Positions 1 through 6,446 of a DNA stretch of 14,154 bases are shown here, in pieces. The stretch is from Leptospirales bacterium (GTDB lineage: Bacteria > Spirochaetota > Leptospiria > Leptospirales > Leptonemataceae): positions 1 through 14,154 of the forward strand of contig JABAAI010000008.1 in assembly GCA_014238825.1 (NCBI GenBank). Reading direction: 5' to 3'. Position numbers and translations under genes: made by a program. The notes below the pieces were generated by a model. It was not told where the DNA came from. It worked only from the letters and a program-made list of their open reading frames with translations, and searched no databases. How positions within the stretch are numbered: the stretch's first letter is position 1; each line of letters begins with the position of its first letter.

Positions 1-94
1 TGTTACCCGAAACGATCGTATAGGCCATTATCTAATTTTCTCTCTGACTTATTAAATGGTGCTTACTAATTTGAAGTCTCGTTCTAATTTATTT
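1..94. repeat. 94-bp direct repeat, left copy, cut by window edge
   Basis: Bases 1-94 match 403-496 base for base except position 74 (A) against 476 (G), so the period is 402 bp. The window starts inside this copy, so the repeat may extend further left. Bases 1-26 correspond to the 3' half of the hammerhead core seen whole at the right copy: the closing arm of stem II (5-8), GAAA (9-12), the ACGATCGT palindrome (12-19), the cleavage-site A20 and TAGGCC (21-26). Inside the copy, GACTT (46-50) can pair with AAGTC (74-78), and ATTA (51-54) with TAAT (67-70). The single A/G difference changes an A-U pair to a G-U pair, so the hairpin survives in both copies. Confidence 0.93.
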
Positions 95-100
95 TTTCCA

Positions 101-297
101 CTTGGCATGTGTCTCTGCTGGTGGACCATATGAGTCCCCGAGGACACTTGTCGCCAAGGAGTATTTCTATCTACTTCGGTTGATATGAAATACTGCGGTT
201 GGCTTCGGTCGATCTGCACTTTAAAGAACATATTCAAAATGTTCTGCTTTCAATTTTAAAGAAATTGTTAATTGTGGGCTCTTCAGCACCACCCCAC
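101..297 (+). ncRNA. Strongly structured RNA domain of unknown class
   Basis: A run of consecutive stems can be read by eye. The first is a nested arm: CTTGGC (101-106) with GCCAAG (153-158), inside it GTGTC (109-113) with GACAC (143-147), and at the tip GGAC (123-126) with GTCC (134-137). Next, GTATTTC (161-167) pairs with GAAATAC (187-193), continued by TATC/GATA and AC/GT and capped by a cUUCGg tetraloop (174-179). Then TGC-GGTTGGC (194-203) pairs with GTCGATC-t-GCA (208-218), again capped by cUUCGg and containing several G-U pairs. AGAACAT (225-231) pairs with ATGTTCT (239-245), and GTGG-GCT (274-280) with AGC...CCAC (285-297). UUCG tetraloops and G-U pairs make sense only if the + strand is the RNA. 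I do not recognise a known riboswitch, ribozyme or small-RNA family. It lies between the two repeat copies and so would be the body of the 402-nt unit. Confidence 0.6.
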
Positions 298-384
298 TTG
301 GTTTTTGGCATATTAAGATTTAGAACAAATATTTGGCATTTTATTAAAACAATTCGATAAATACTATTGCATGATTTTGATGTA

Positions 385-428
385 GGGCTACTGACGAGGG
401 TTTGTTACCCGAAACGATCGTATAGGCC
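385..428 (+). ncRNA. Candidate type I hammerhead ribozyme
   Basis: Every invariant core position of the hammerhead motif is present in order. Stem I 5' arm is GGGCTA (385-390), followed by CTGACGA (391-397). Stem II is GGGT (398-401) with ACCC (407-410) around loop TTGTT. GAAA (411-414) follows, then stem III ACG/CGT (414-416, 419-421), H17 = A422, and stem I 3' arm TAGGCC (423-428). A15.1 (414) pairs with U16.1 (421), and G398-C410 is the usual first pair of stem II. Stem I has five pairs and one G-G mismatch. Cleavage would follow GUA, after 422. The weak points are stem III, only 3 bp with a 2-base loop, and the imperfect stem I. Because ACGATCGT (414-421) is a palindrome, two RNAs could form an 8-bp shared stem III, as in known dimer-dependent hammerheads with minimal stem III. 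No activity is demonstrated. Confidence 0.7.
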
Positions 429-496
429 ATTATCTAATTTTCTCTCTGACTTATTAAATGGTGCTTACTAATTTGGAGTCTCGTTCTAATTTATTT
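403..496. repeat. 94-bp direct repeat, right copy
   Basis: This is the second copy, 402 bp from the first, with 93 of 94 bases identical. Identity ends at 496/497, where the sequence runs into unrelated AT-rich DNA. Such an ending is typical of the last, partial unit of a tandem array, or of the right terminal repeat of an element. Just beyond it, GATGTCTCGTACTAT (497-511) loosely echoes GAGTCTCGTTCTAAT (476-490) inside the repeat, perhaps an older, decayed duplication. Confidence 0.93.
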
Positions 497-652
497 GATG
501 TCTCGTACTATAAAATATACCAAAATTTTATTTTTTGGTAAAACTTAATATATCAACTTTGATTAACATATAAACATAAGGGGTTAAGAAAAAAAGGGAT
601 TTCAACTCCCAAATTGCAAAGGGGAGATAATTTCATTTTTAACTACTGCGCG
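497..652. other. AT-rich spacer with one hairpin, no gene
   Basis: This stretch lies between the right repeat copy and the 3' end of the TPR-like gene. TACCAAAA (518-525) and TTTTGGTA (533-540) form a perfect 8-bp hairpin with a 7-base loop. It is made mostly of A-T pairs and has no downstream T run on the + strand, so it is not a clear terminator. No open frame or promoter is convincing here. Confidence 0.5.
589..626 (-). terminator. Possible terminator of the greA operon
   Basis: Read on the minus strand, downstream of the TPR-like gene, CTCCC (626-622) can pair with GGGAG (610-606). Alternatively GGGA (610-607) can pair with TCCC (599-596), which sits directly against a run of seven T (595-589). 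The two hairpins share one arm and exclude each other. The hairpin touching the T run has only 4 bp, so the call is weak. Confidence 0.35.
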
Positions 653-1075
653 CTACTCCTCTGCTAAATAAAGTATATTTTGAGACAATATTTTCTCTGC
701 TTTACTCTTCAGTAAAGGGTCCACAAAGACTTTTATTTCATCTGTATCATTCTTGGTCTCTACTGGGGAAATGCCTTTTGGCATTATATTGTCTCTATAG
801 TCAGGACGCAGTTTATCATGGCCAATCCATTGAGCAATAACACCAAGCATTCGCTTACGCAAATCTTTCATTTTAGGTTCTGCGTCTGCCTTTTTATAAT
901 AGCCATACGCCAGAAGAGGCAAATGTTTCTCATGCATATAATAGTCTCCAATACGTACTAATCCAAGCTTGTAATCAGCTTTGATAAAAAAATCCCTCGC
1001 CTTAGGATAATCTTTTTCATCTAAGGCCTGATTGCCTTTGCGTATTAATTCATCACGTTCACGATTAGAAGACAT
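653..1075 (-). CDS. Small TPR-like protein, function unknown
   Basis: This 140-residue soluble protein has no signal peptide or membrane segment. Residues 5-75 form helix pairs of tetratricopeptide (TPR) type, with the pattern GNQALDEKDYPKARDFFIKA at 14-33 and a second, weaker pair at about 50-65. TPRs mediate protein-protein contact; the remaining 65 residues show no motif I recognise. The ATG at 1075 is preceded by AGGAAA (1086-1081) with a 5-base gap, which supports this start. It lies 96 bases downstream of greA on the same strand and is probably co-transcribed with it. The gap contains a perfect 8-bp inverted repeat, TATAATCA (1114-1121) and TGATTATA (1128-1135), that could hold an internal promoter. 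Given the neighbour, a role as a partner of GreA or RNA polymerase is conceivable, but that is inference only. Confidence 0.8.
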   Translation of the reverse strand: MSSNRERDELIRKGNQALDEKDYPKARDFFIKADYKLGLVRIGDYYMHEKHLPLLAYGYYKKADAEPKMKDLRKRMLGVIAQWIGHDKLRPDYRDNIMPKGISPVETKNDTDEIKVFVDPLLKSKAEKILSQNILYLAEE

Positions 1076-1171
1076 TATTATTTCCTATATAATATTAGAA
1101 CTAGAAAAGTATATATAATCAGATATATGATTATAATTTCGGAAGTAGTTTTGAAAATACAAGTATAAAAT

Positions 1172-3961
1172 CTAACTTTGCACCATGGCTGGCTTAATTT
1201 CACTAATAGTGTATGTCTTATCGTTAAATTTGGTGTTTTCCCCTACCTTAAAACCAATTAAGGCCTTGGCAAGCGGTGCCTCATAGGAAATAACATTATT
1301 CGGTGTATCCACATCCCATGGTCCCAATATCGTAAATTTTTCCTCTGACTTAGAGCCCGAAACTTTTAACGTTACGCTGGTGCCAATACTCACTACATCT
1401 AAACGAAGGCTTGCCGGTCGAATAACGCGGACTCTCTGTAAGGAGTTACTAACGCTAACTACTTCAGTTTGCAGCTGAGATTGACGCTCCATAGCAGCCT
1501 TATACTCAGAATTTTCACGCAAATCACCTTTTTCTTGGGCTTCTCCAATATCTCGTGAGTTTTCTGACATAACTACATGAATTAAATTATCAAGATAGTG
1601 ACGCCTTCGCTCAATAGCTTTCATTGAACTCAAAATAACATTATCAGCAGGGAAAAGACTCTCTTCCTTAGCAGCATCAGCACTAATCTCATCCTCCTCT
1701 ATTGCGCTTTTTATTTTTAGCTCTGGGTTTAATTCCTTCATAAAATCTAAGATATTTTCTTTATGGGCATCTGGAATATAAGGGACATCACGAAAAAGGA
1801 CATAGAGTCTATGCAAAAATTCTGGCTTAACTTTCTTAACTATTTCTACCAAGACATCATGTTTCTTAAGAGATTCTACCGTTATATTAGTAGTTCCACA
1901 AATTGTTTCTATTGCTGTGTTTTTAAGACGAACTACATTTTGTTTATGATGAACTAAAGACTTCAAAGAACGAAAAACAAGTAGCATAAGGTCTTCATCT
2001 TTAATTGAAATCCACTTATAATCTGACCATTGCTTAGTTAGGATAGAACGCGCTATCCATAAGAAAATTTCTATATGCTCCCGATACATCTGACATACTT
2101 CATTGAGATAATCACATAAAACTTTCTCATGACCCAAAGTCATAAGCTCACCAATAATATAGCGATGGATACGAATGGGTGTCTCAAATAAGAAGAGTTT
2201 TGCTATAGTAGTATAATCATCATGATTTTTAACAATCATATTGAAAAAATCTTTCTTAAGTTCAACTACTTGAGTATTTACTGACCACTCTAACAATTCA
2301 TCTGGCGTCTTTTTACTAATAAGAGCTTCAGCCATAGTTTTAGTCAGTTTCCTATCATTTATCTCCTCATCTCGTACCACTTTGGCATATTCCAAAAAGA
2401 AATAACTATGTAAGCACTTGAGTTCGTCCTTATTATCTTCGTTTTCTTTATAGAATTGTACGGCAACCAATGAGGCACCCTCTGTATCTTCAGAACGTAA
2501 GGTAAGATAAGCAATCTCCATTTTTTTATTCCAATCTGCTTCGCCCTGAAACTGCAGAGAAAGCTCTTCTGTGATGGTCATAGGCACATCCCTCAGTATC
2601 AATTCATCTTTTTTATTGGGATTAAAACCAAGACGTGGACTTTTTTTAGCCAACGCTCTGGCTCGCGACCACCATTTAGCCCAATCCTCAGTTTGAATCA
2701 TACGACCTATTAGCTCGTGCTTAATTGATTGCATCGTCATCCGCTTTCCAAAAGAAGAAAGCAAGGTCTCTAAAAACAGTGGAACATCATTTTGAAACAT
2801 GTCTTCTATAAGCGCTGAGTCCTCATAGCGAAGAGTCCAAATATGCTCTTTTTCCAAAGGCTGTAAGCTATGAATTGCCATTTGAATAGACATTTCCTGA
2901 CCAGGATTATTAGAGAAATCTATTATTACCTTTTCACTATCAAGTTGAATTATTTTACCTACATCTCTTGTACGGTGATAAACATAATTGCCTAGGTCAA
3001 AGACTATATTGCGCTCAAAACTAGCAATGCTTGAATCTACGGCCTTTTTATGATTTGTTAGTTCTGATAATTTTATAAATTCATTAAGTAGAGAATGCCC
3101 CTCATATTTTGAACGATAGGCTCGAACAAGATTTGACCGGATGCGCGAAGACTGTGGCTCGTAGCGTAAAATCTTTTTTAAAATTAAAATAACGTAATCC
3201 CAAGCCTCTTCAGCACGAAAAGGTTCAATCAAATAGGACAGATGATTAGACAACCAAACCTTATGCTTGTCTCCAAGAACAATTCTTTCAATCCTTTCAA
3301 AAAAATGCATGTCCTTGTAATCATGCTGGATGATAATCATCCAAATAATTTCCAAGTTCTTATAATCTTTTAGGCGAGCATAAGTCTCTCCAGCTTGTTT
3401 CAAATATCTTAGGGCACTCGTAGGGTCATCGTCTATTATATTTAGTCCATATTTTTTAGCAACATCTGGATTTTTGCGATCTATCTTAGCCAATTTCTCC
3501 AAGTAGCTACGTGCTTCCTTCTTGCCTTTAATATGCCCGACACTCTCTACTTTTGCTCGTAATGCAACACGGTTCTTATCTTCAAAGCTTAAAAAGATAT
3601 CTGCCAAATGGTCAACTATAGGCCATTTAGATAGTTTAACAAAGGTATCAAGCAAGTTAAGCAATGCTGAGATATGCTTCTGATTTTGCTGATGAATTCC
3701 TAATACACCCAGCATATACTGAGATACAATTGAAAATTGATTTTCCTCTAGATTCTTCTCTAATATTTCAATAGCTGTATTCTGTAAATTACTATCTGCG
3801 ACACTTATTCCCTTAGCCAATGTTGATAGTGCAGTAATACGGTTCATCTGAATCGTACTAAGATCTTTAAAAAAACGCTCTTCGTTAATTTGAGAGTTTA
3901 ACCGTTCAATTATAGTAACTTCTTCTGTTTTCTTTTCTTTATTTACTGCTACTGTTTCCAT
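1172..3961 (-). CDS. greA: Transcription elongation factor GreA, long form
   Basis: GreA enters the RNA polymerase secondary channel and stimulates cleavage of backtracked transcripts. The C-terminal 155 residues of this 929-residue protein are a complete GreA. The antiparallel coiled coil spans about 775-845, with tip motif GDLRENSEY at 812-820; D813 and E816 match the two acidic residues that act at the polymerase active site. The C-terminal FKBP-like domain (about 853-925) contains FTILGPWDVD (876-885) and PLAKALIGFKVG (896-907). E. coli GreA has only about 158 residues. The extra N-terminal 770 residues include helical repeats (about 25-300), a barrel-like segment (320-378: YVYHRTRDVGKI, then VIIDF) resembling CarD/TRCF-type polymerase-binding domains, and a WAKWWSRARALAKK motif (427-440). 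To my knowledge such long GreAs occur in spirochaetes and some deltaproteobacteria. No strong ribosome binding site precedes the ATG. It is divergent from the amidohydrolase gene. Confidence 0.95.
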   Translation of the reverse strand: METVAVNKEKKTEEVTIIERLNSQINEERFFKDLSTIQMNRITALSTLAKGISVADSNLQNTAIEILEKNLEENQFSIVSQYMLGVLGIHQQNQKHISALLNLLDTFVKLSKWPIVDHLADIFLSFEDKNRVALRAKVESVGHIKGKKEARSYLEKLAKIDRKNPDVAKKYGLNIIDDDPTSALRYLKQAGETYARLKDYKNLEIIWMIIIQHDYKDMHFFERIERIVLGDKHKVWLSNHLSYLIEPFRAEEAWDYVILILKKILRYEPQSSRIRSNLVRAYRSKYEGHSLLNEFIKLSELTNHKKAVDSSIASFERNIVFDLGNYVYHRTRDVGKIIQLDSEKVIIDFSNNPGQEMSIQMAIHSLQPLEKEHIWTLRYEDSALIEDMFQNDVPLFLETLLSSFGKRMTMQSIKHELIGRMIQTEDWAKWWSRARALAKKSPRLGFNPNKKDELILRDVPMTITEELSLQFQGEADWNKKMEIAYLTLRSEDTEGASLVAVQFYKENEDNKDELKCLHSYFFLEYAKVVRDEEINDRKLTKTMAEALISKKTPDELLEWSVNTQVVELKKDFFNMIVKNHDDYTTIAKLFLFETPIRIHRYIIGELMTLGHEKVLCDYLNEVCQMYREHIEIFLWIARSILTKQWSDYKWISIKDEDLMLLVFRSLKSLVHHKQNVVRLKNTAIETICGTTNITVESLKKHDVLVEIVKKVKPEFLHRLYVLFRDVPYIPDAHKENILDFMKELNPELKIKSAIEEDEISADAAKEESLFPADNVILSSMKAIERRRHYLDNLIHVVMSENSRDIGEAQEKGDLRENSEYKAAMERQSQLQTEVVSVSNSLQRVRVIRPASLRLDVVSIGTSVTLKVSGSKSEEKFTILGPWDVDTPNNVISYEAPLAKALIGFKVGENTKFNDKTYTISEIKPAMVQS

Positions 3962-4007
3962 TATTACTAACCTAAAACCTTTTCTTTATTTATATATAGT
4001 AGTCATG

Positions 4008-4040
4008 AAATAGTATTGAAAAGTCTTGTCAATACTATTT
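4008..4040. promoter_or_regulatory. 11-bp inverted repeat in a divergent promoter gap
   Basis: AAATAGTATTG (4008-4018) and CAATACTATTT (4030-4040) are perfect complements around an 11-base spacer, near the middle of the 133-bp gap between divergent greA and the amidohydrolase gene. An exact TTGACA (minus strand, 4031-4026) overlaps the right arm, but no good -10 lies 16-18 bases from it. On the + strand the stem runs into six T (4038-4043), so it also resembles an intrinsic terminator. Because neither flanking gene ends here, I favour an operator or other regulatory site; the Crp-type regulator two genes downstream is a possible ligand. Confidence 0.5.
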
Positions 4041-4094
4041 TTTAAGTAGACAACATAACAAAACAATATAGCTTAGCTCGGAGATAAGAAAAAA

Positions 4095-5393
4095 ATGGAG
4101 TGGCAAATTTCTAATGCAAACCTTGTCTATGCTGGGGTGAACAGTCGAAACGATGGTGTAAAAGTAGATATATCACGAAACCTACATATTAAAAACGGAC
4201 GCATCTTAAAAGTACTAGATGCAGAGGAAACTATTCCTGACTTAGCCACCGTCAACCTCAACGGACTTCTTGCATATCCTAGTTTTTTTAATGCTCATGA
4301 TACCCTCCTTGCCAGCTACTATCCTTTCGTTCCTAAAAACAACCCATCTTTTGGGGCTGAAATAGAAGAAAGTCCTTATACAAATTGGCTGACTTGGGAT
4401 AATGACATCAAAACCTCTGCTATATTTAACCAGCGCATGTTACTCTCAACAGCTGAGCTTTATCAACTGGGCTCTTACCGTAATATTTTAAGCGGGGTAA
4501 CTCAAGTTGTAGACCACATCCCTCATCACGTAAGAAAACCATTTCAAGATCAAATTTTACCGGCAAGCCTATATGACTTTGGAATTTCACATTCCGCCTG
4601 CTCCTATGCCCTTGAATGGGGAGATGGTATTCGAAAAGAATATGAAAAAGCCATAGAGCATGACCTGCCATTTATAGTACATATTGCAGAAGGCTTTGAT
4701 AAGGAAAGTCAAAACTCACTCACTATCCTAAAGGAAGCAGGTGCTCTAGGCAGTCATACGGTTCTAGTCCATGGTCTCTCACTATCTCTAGATGATCTAG
4801 ACCAAATAGCTTCGGCCCAAGCCCATTTAGTTTGGTGCCCTGTTAGTAACTGGTACATCTACAAAAAAATAGCCCCAATCAAAGAGGCTCTAGAACGAGG
4901 CATAAATGTTTGCTTAGGAAGTGATGCTGCAATGTATGGCTCAAAAAACTTATTAGAAGATATTAATATGGCGGGAAAAATCTATGAAAAGCAATATTCA
5001 GAGCGCCTAGATCCAAAAACCTTTTTGGCAATGCTTCGTAAGAACTCAGAACTTGCTTTCCGGTCTAAAACAACTTCTTCCCTAGAACAAGGCTCTAGTG
5101 CTGATATTATGATAATCAATGGTAAATATCATAAAGACCCAGTTTCTTCCCTCATTGAAATGAATATGGAAGATATTTATTTACTTGTGCAAAATGGGAA
5201 ACCAATATATGGTGATTCTAGCCTTGAAGATATTTTTATAGCATCAAAAATGCCGTTTGAGAAGTTTAGAATCTCAAATAATGATAAAATTATCAGAAAA
5301 CATGAAGGAAAAAACATGAAAAGCCTATTAAATTTAATACAAAAGACAAGCTCTAGAAATAGTTTTGATTTTTTGCCGATAATAGCACAATAG
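4095..5393 (+). CDS. Amidohydrolase-superfamily protein, atypical metal site
   Basis: This 432-residue protein has the layout of the chlorohydrolase/cytosine deaminase branch of the metal-dependent amidohydrolases. Small beta-rich ends (1-60 and about 335-375) surround a TIM barrel. Visible metal-site elements are HIAEG (H196), VHGLSL (H226) and LGSDAAMYG (D277), in the usual order. The first metal motif, normally HxH after strand 1, reads NAHDTL (67-71), so the second His is Thr70. The protein may bind its metal differently, be specialised, or be inactive. The substrate cannot be read from sequence; deamination of a purine or related ring compound is a fair guess from the family and from the adenosine deaminase in this window. 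The ATG has GGAG (4080-4083) 11 bases upstream. The stop codon is 7 bases from the next gene, whose ribosome site overlaps it, so this is the first gene of a three-gene operon. Confidence 0.75.
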   Translation: MEWQISNANLVYAGVNSRNDGVKVDISRNLHIKNGRILKVLDAEETIPDLATVNLNGLLAYPSFFNAHDTLLASYYPFVPKNNPSFGAEIEESPYTNWLTWDNDIKTSAIFNQRMLLSTAELYQLGSYRNILSGVTQVVDHIPHHVRKPFQDQILPASLYDFGISHSACSYALEWGDGIRKEYEKAIEHDLPFIVHIAEGFDKESQNSLTILKEAGALGSHTVLVHGLSLSLDDLDQIASAQAHLVWCPVSNWYIYKKIAPIKEALERGINVCLGSDAAMYGSKNLLEDINMAGKIYEKQYSERLDPKTFLAMLRKNSELAFRSKTTSSLEQGSSADIMIINGKYHKDPVSSLIEMNMEDIYLLVQNGKPIYGDSSLEDIFIASKMPFEKFRISNNDKIIRKHEGKNMKSLLNLIQKTSSRNSFDFLPIIAQ

Positions 5394-5400
5394 GAATTGT

Positions 5401-6441
5401 ATGCCAAACGTTCGCAACTACAGAACTGGTTCTATTGTCTATTTCCAAATGGATAAGGGCGAGAATATCTATGTCCTCCAAAGCGGTAAAATCGCCTTAA
5501 TTAGTACTGCCTCTGGGACCACGACCGAAGAACGAGAAGAACTAAAAGTAGGTGAATTTTTTGGTATTAAGTCTGCCCTAGGCAATTTCCCTCGTGAAGA
5601 GACGGCACAGGCCATTACCAACTCTACCCTCGTTGTTTTTAACCAGCAAGAATTTGAAAAATATATTGCCAATAACAGTCGCCTCATCATCCAAACACTT
5701 AAACTATTTTCTAATGAGTTACGTAATGTTCATATCCGATTACGCTCTATTTTTAAGAAAGGAAAAGAAACAAGTAATGCTTACGAATTATTAAATACGG
5801 CAGAGTCCTTTCATAAAGAACATAGCTTAAATCATGCCATCTATGCCTATAAATACTATCTGAGTAATTATCCAGATGGAAAAAATAAAGATCGAGTAAA
5901 TAAGCTTTTAGAACTATGCAAAAAAGATAATTCATTCCCTGAAGGTTTCCCCCACCCAAAGCCAGAAGCAGACATGGAAGAAAAAACAATGAAATCAGAA
6001 AATAATATAGAAAGTACATTAACTAGAGAAGGTATTGCTGATAAAAATTCCCCTCTCAATGCTCTCTATAAAAAAGCTAGTGAGGCTCTATCAGAAAATG
6101 AACTCCATAGTGCTATAACATATTTTGAAGAACTTCTTAAAGTTCATTTTCCCAAAACAAACATAGAAAAAAAATTATATGCACAGTCTCAATTTGAATT
6201 TGGGATTGCTCTATTGAAATCAAAAAGATATACTGAAGCGAAACAAGCCTTCTCAAAATATGTTAGAACCTATACTACTGGGAAATATACTAAAAATTGT
6301 GTTTATCAATTAGCGAAAATACATGAACTAGAAGGTGACAATGAAAGAGCACGCATCTTATACCATAAGGTTGCAACACTGCCTCCTTCAGATGATAGTG
6401 TTACGGCAAAAGCCAGAAAAAAATTACAAGGCGGGGTTTAA
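5401..6441 (+). CDS. Cyclic-nucleotide-binding-like protein with TPR tail
   Basis: This 346-residue protein is apparently cytoplasmic. Residues 5-115 form a Crp/Fnr-type effector-binding barrel: GENIYVLQSGKIALIS (20-35), then GEFFGIKSALGNFPREETA (51-69), at the place of the phosphate-binding cassette. The cassette keeps Arg65 and the following TA but lacks the full GExALL...RSA pattern, so the ligand is uncertain. No helix-turn-helix follows. Instead there are TPR-like helices at 125-170, a charged linker (about 180-215) and at least three more TPRs at 218-343, for example SAITYFEELLKVHF (237-250) and YTEAKQAFSKYVRTY (277-291). The likely role is a ligand-sensitive protein-binding scaffold rather than a DNA-binding regulator. 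AGGA (5392-5395), overlapping the upstream stop codon, is its ribosome site. It lies 5 bases before a true Crp-type gene, suggesting a functional pair. Confidence 0.82.
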   Translation: MPNVRNYRTGSIVYFQMDKGENIYVLQSGKIALISTASGTTTEEREELKVGEFFGIKSALGNFPREETAQAITNSTLVVFNQQEFEKYIANNSRLIIQTLKLFSNELRNVHIRLRSIFKKGKETSNAYELLNTAESFHKEHSLNHAIYAYKYYLSNYPDGKNKDRVNKLLELCKKDNSFPEGFPHPKPEADMEEKTMKSENNIESTLTREGIADKNSPLNALYKKASEALSENELHSAITYFEELLKVHFPKTNIEKKLYAQSQFEFGIALLKSKRYTEAKQAFSKYVRTYTTGKYTKNCVYQLAKIHELEGDNERARILYHKVATLPPSDDSVTAKARKKLQGGV

Positions 6442-6446
6442 AGCTT

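Noticed and set aside
127..150. Second hammerhead-like core around ATGAGTCC-CCGA-GGAC
   Set aside because: The stem II-like part is there, but CTGA before it and GAAA after it are missing, and the arms have better partners in the nested stem 101-158.
52..237. Minus-strand open frame of 61 codons across the repeat region
   Set aside because: It overlaps the repeat and the UUCG hairpins antisense, has no ribosome site and no family resemblance. RNA structure explains the region better.
1..496. CRISPR array or insertion sequence
   Set aside because: There are only two repeat copies of 94 bp at a 402-bp period, with no spacers of regular size, no transposase and no terminal inverted repeats.
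1..496. Naming the repeat a retrozyme or viroid-derived element
   Set aside because: The layout is similar, but no primer-binding site, reverse transcriptase link or known sequence similarity is visible. It is kept as a hypothesis only.
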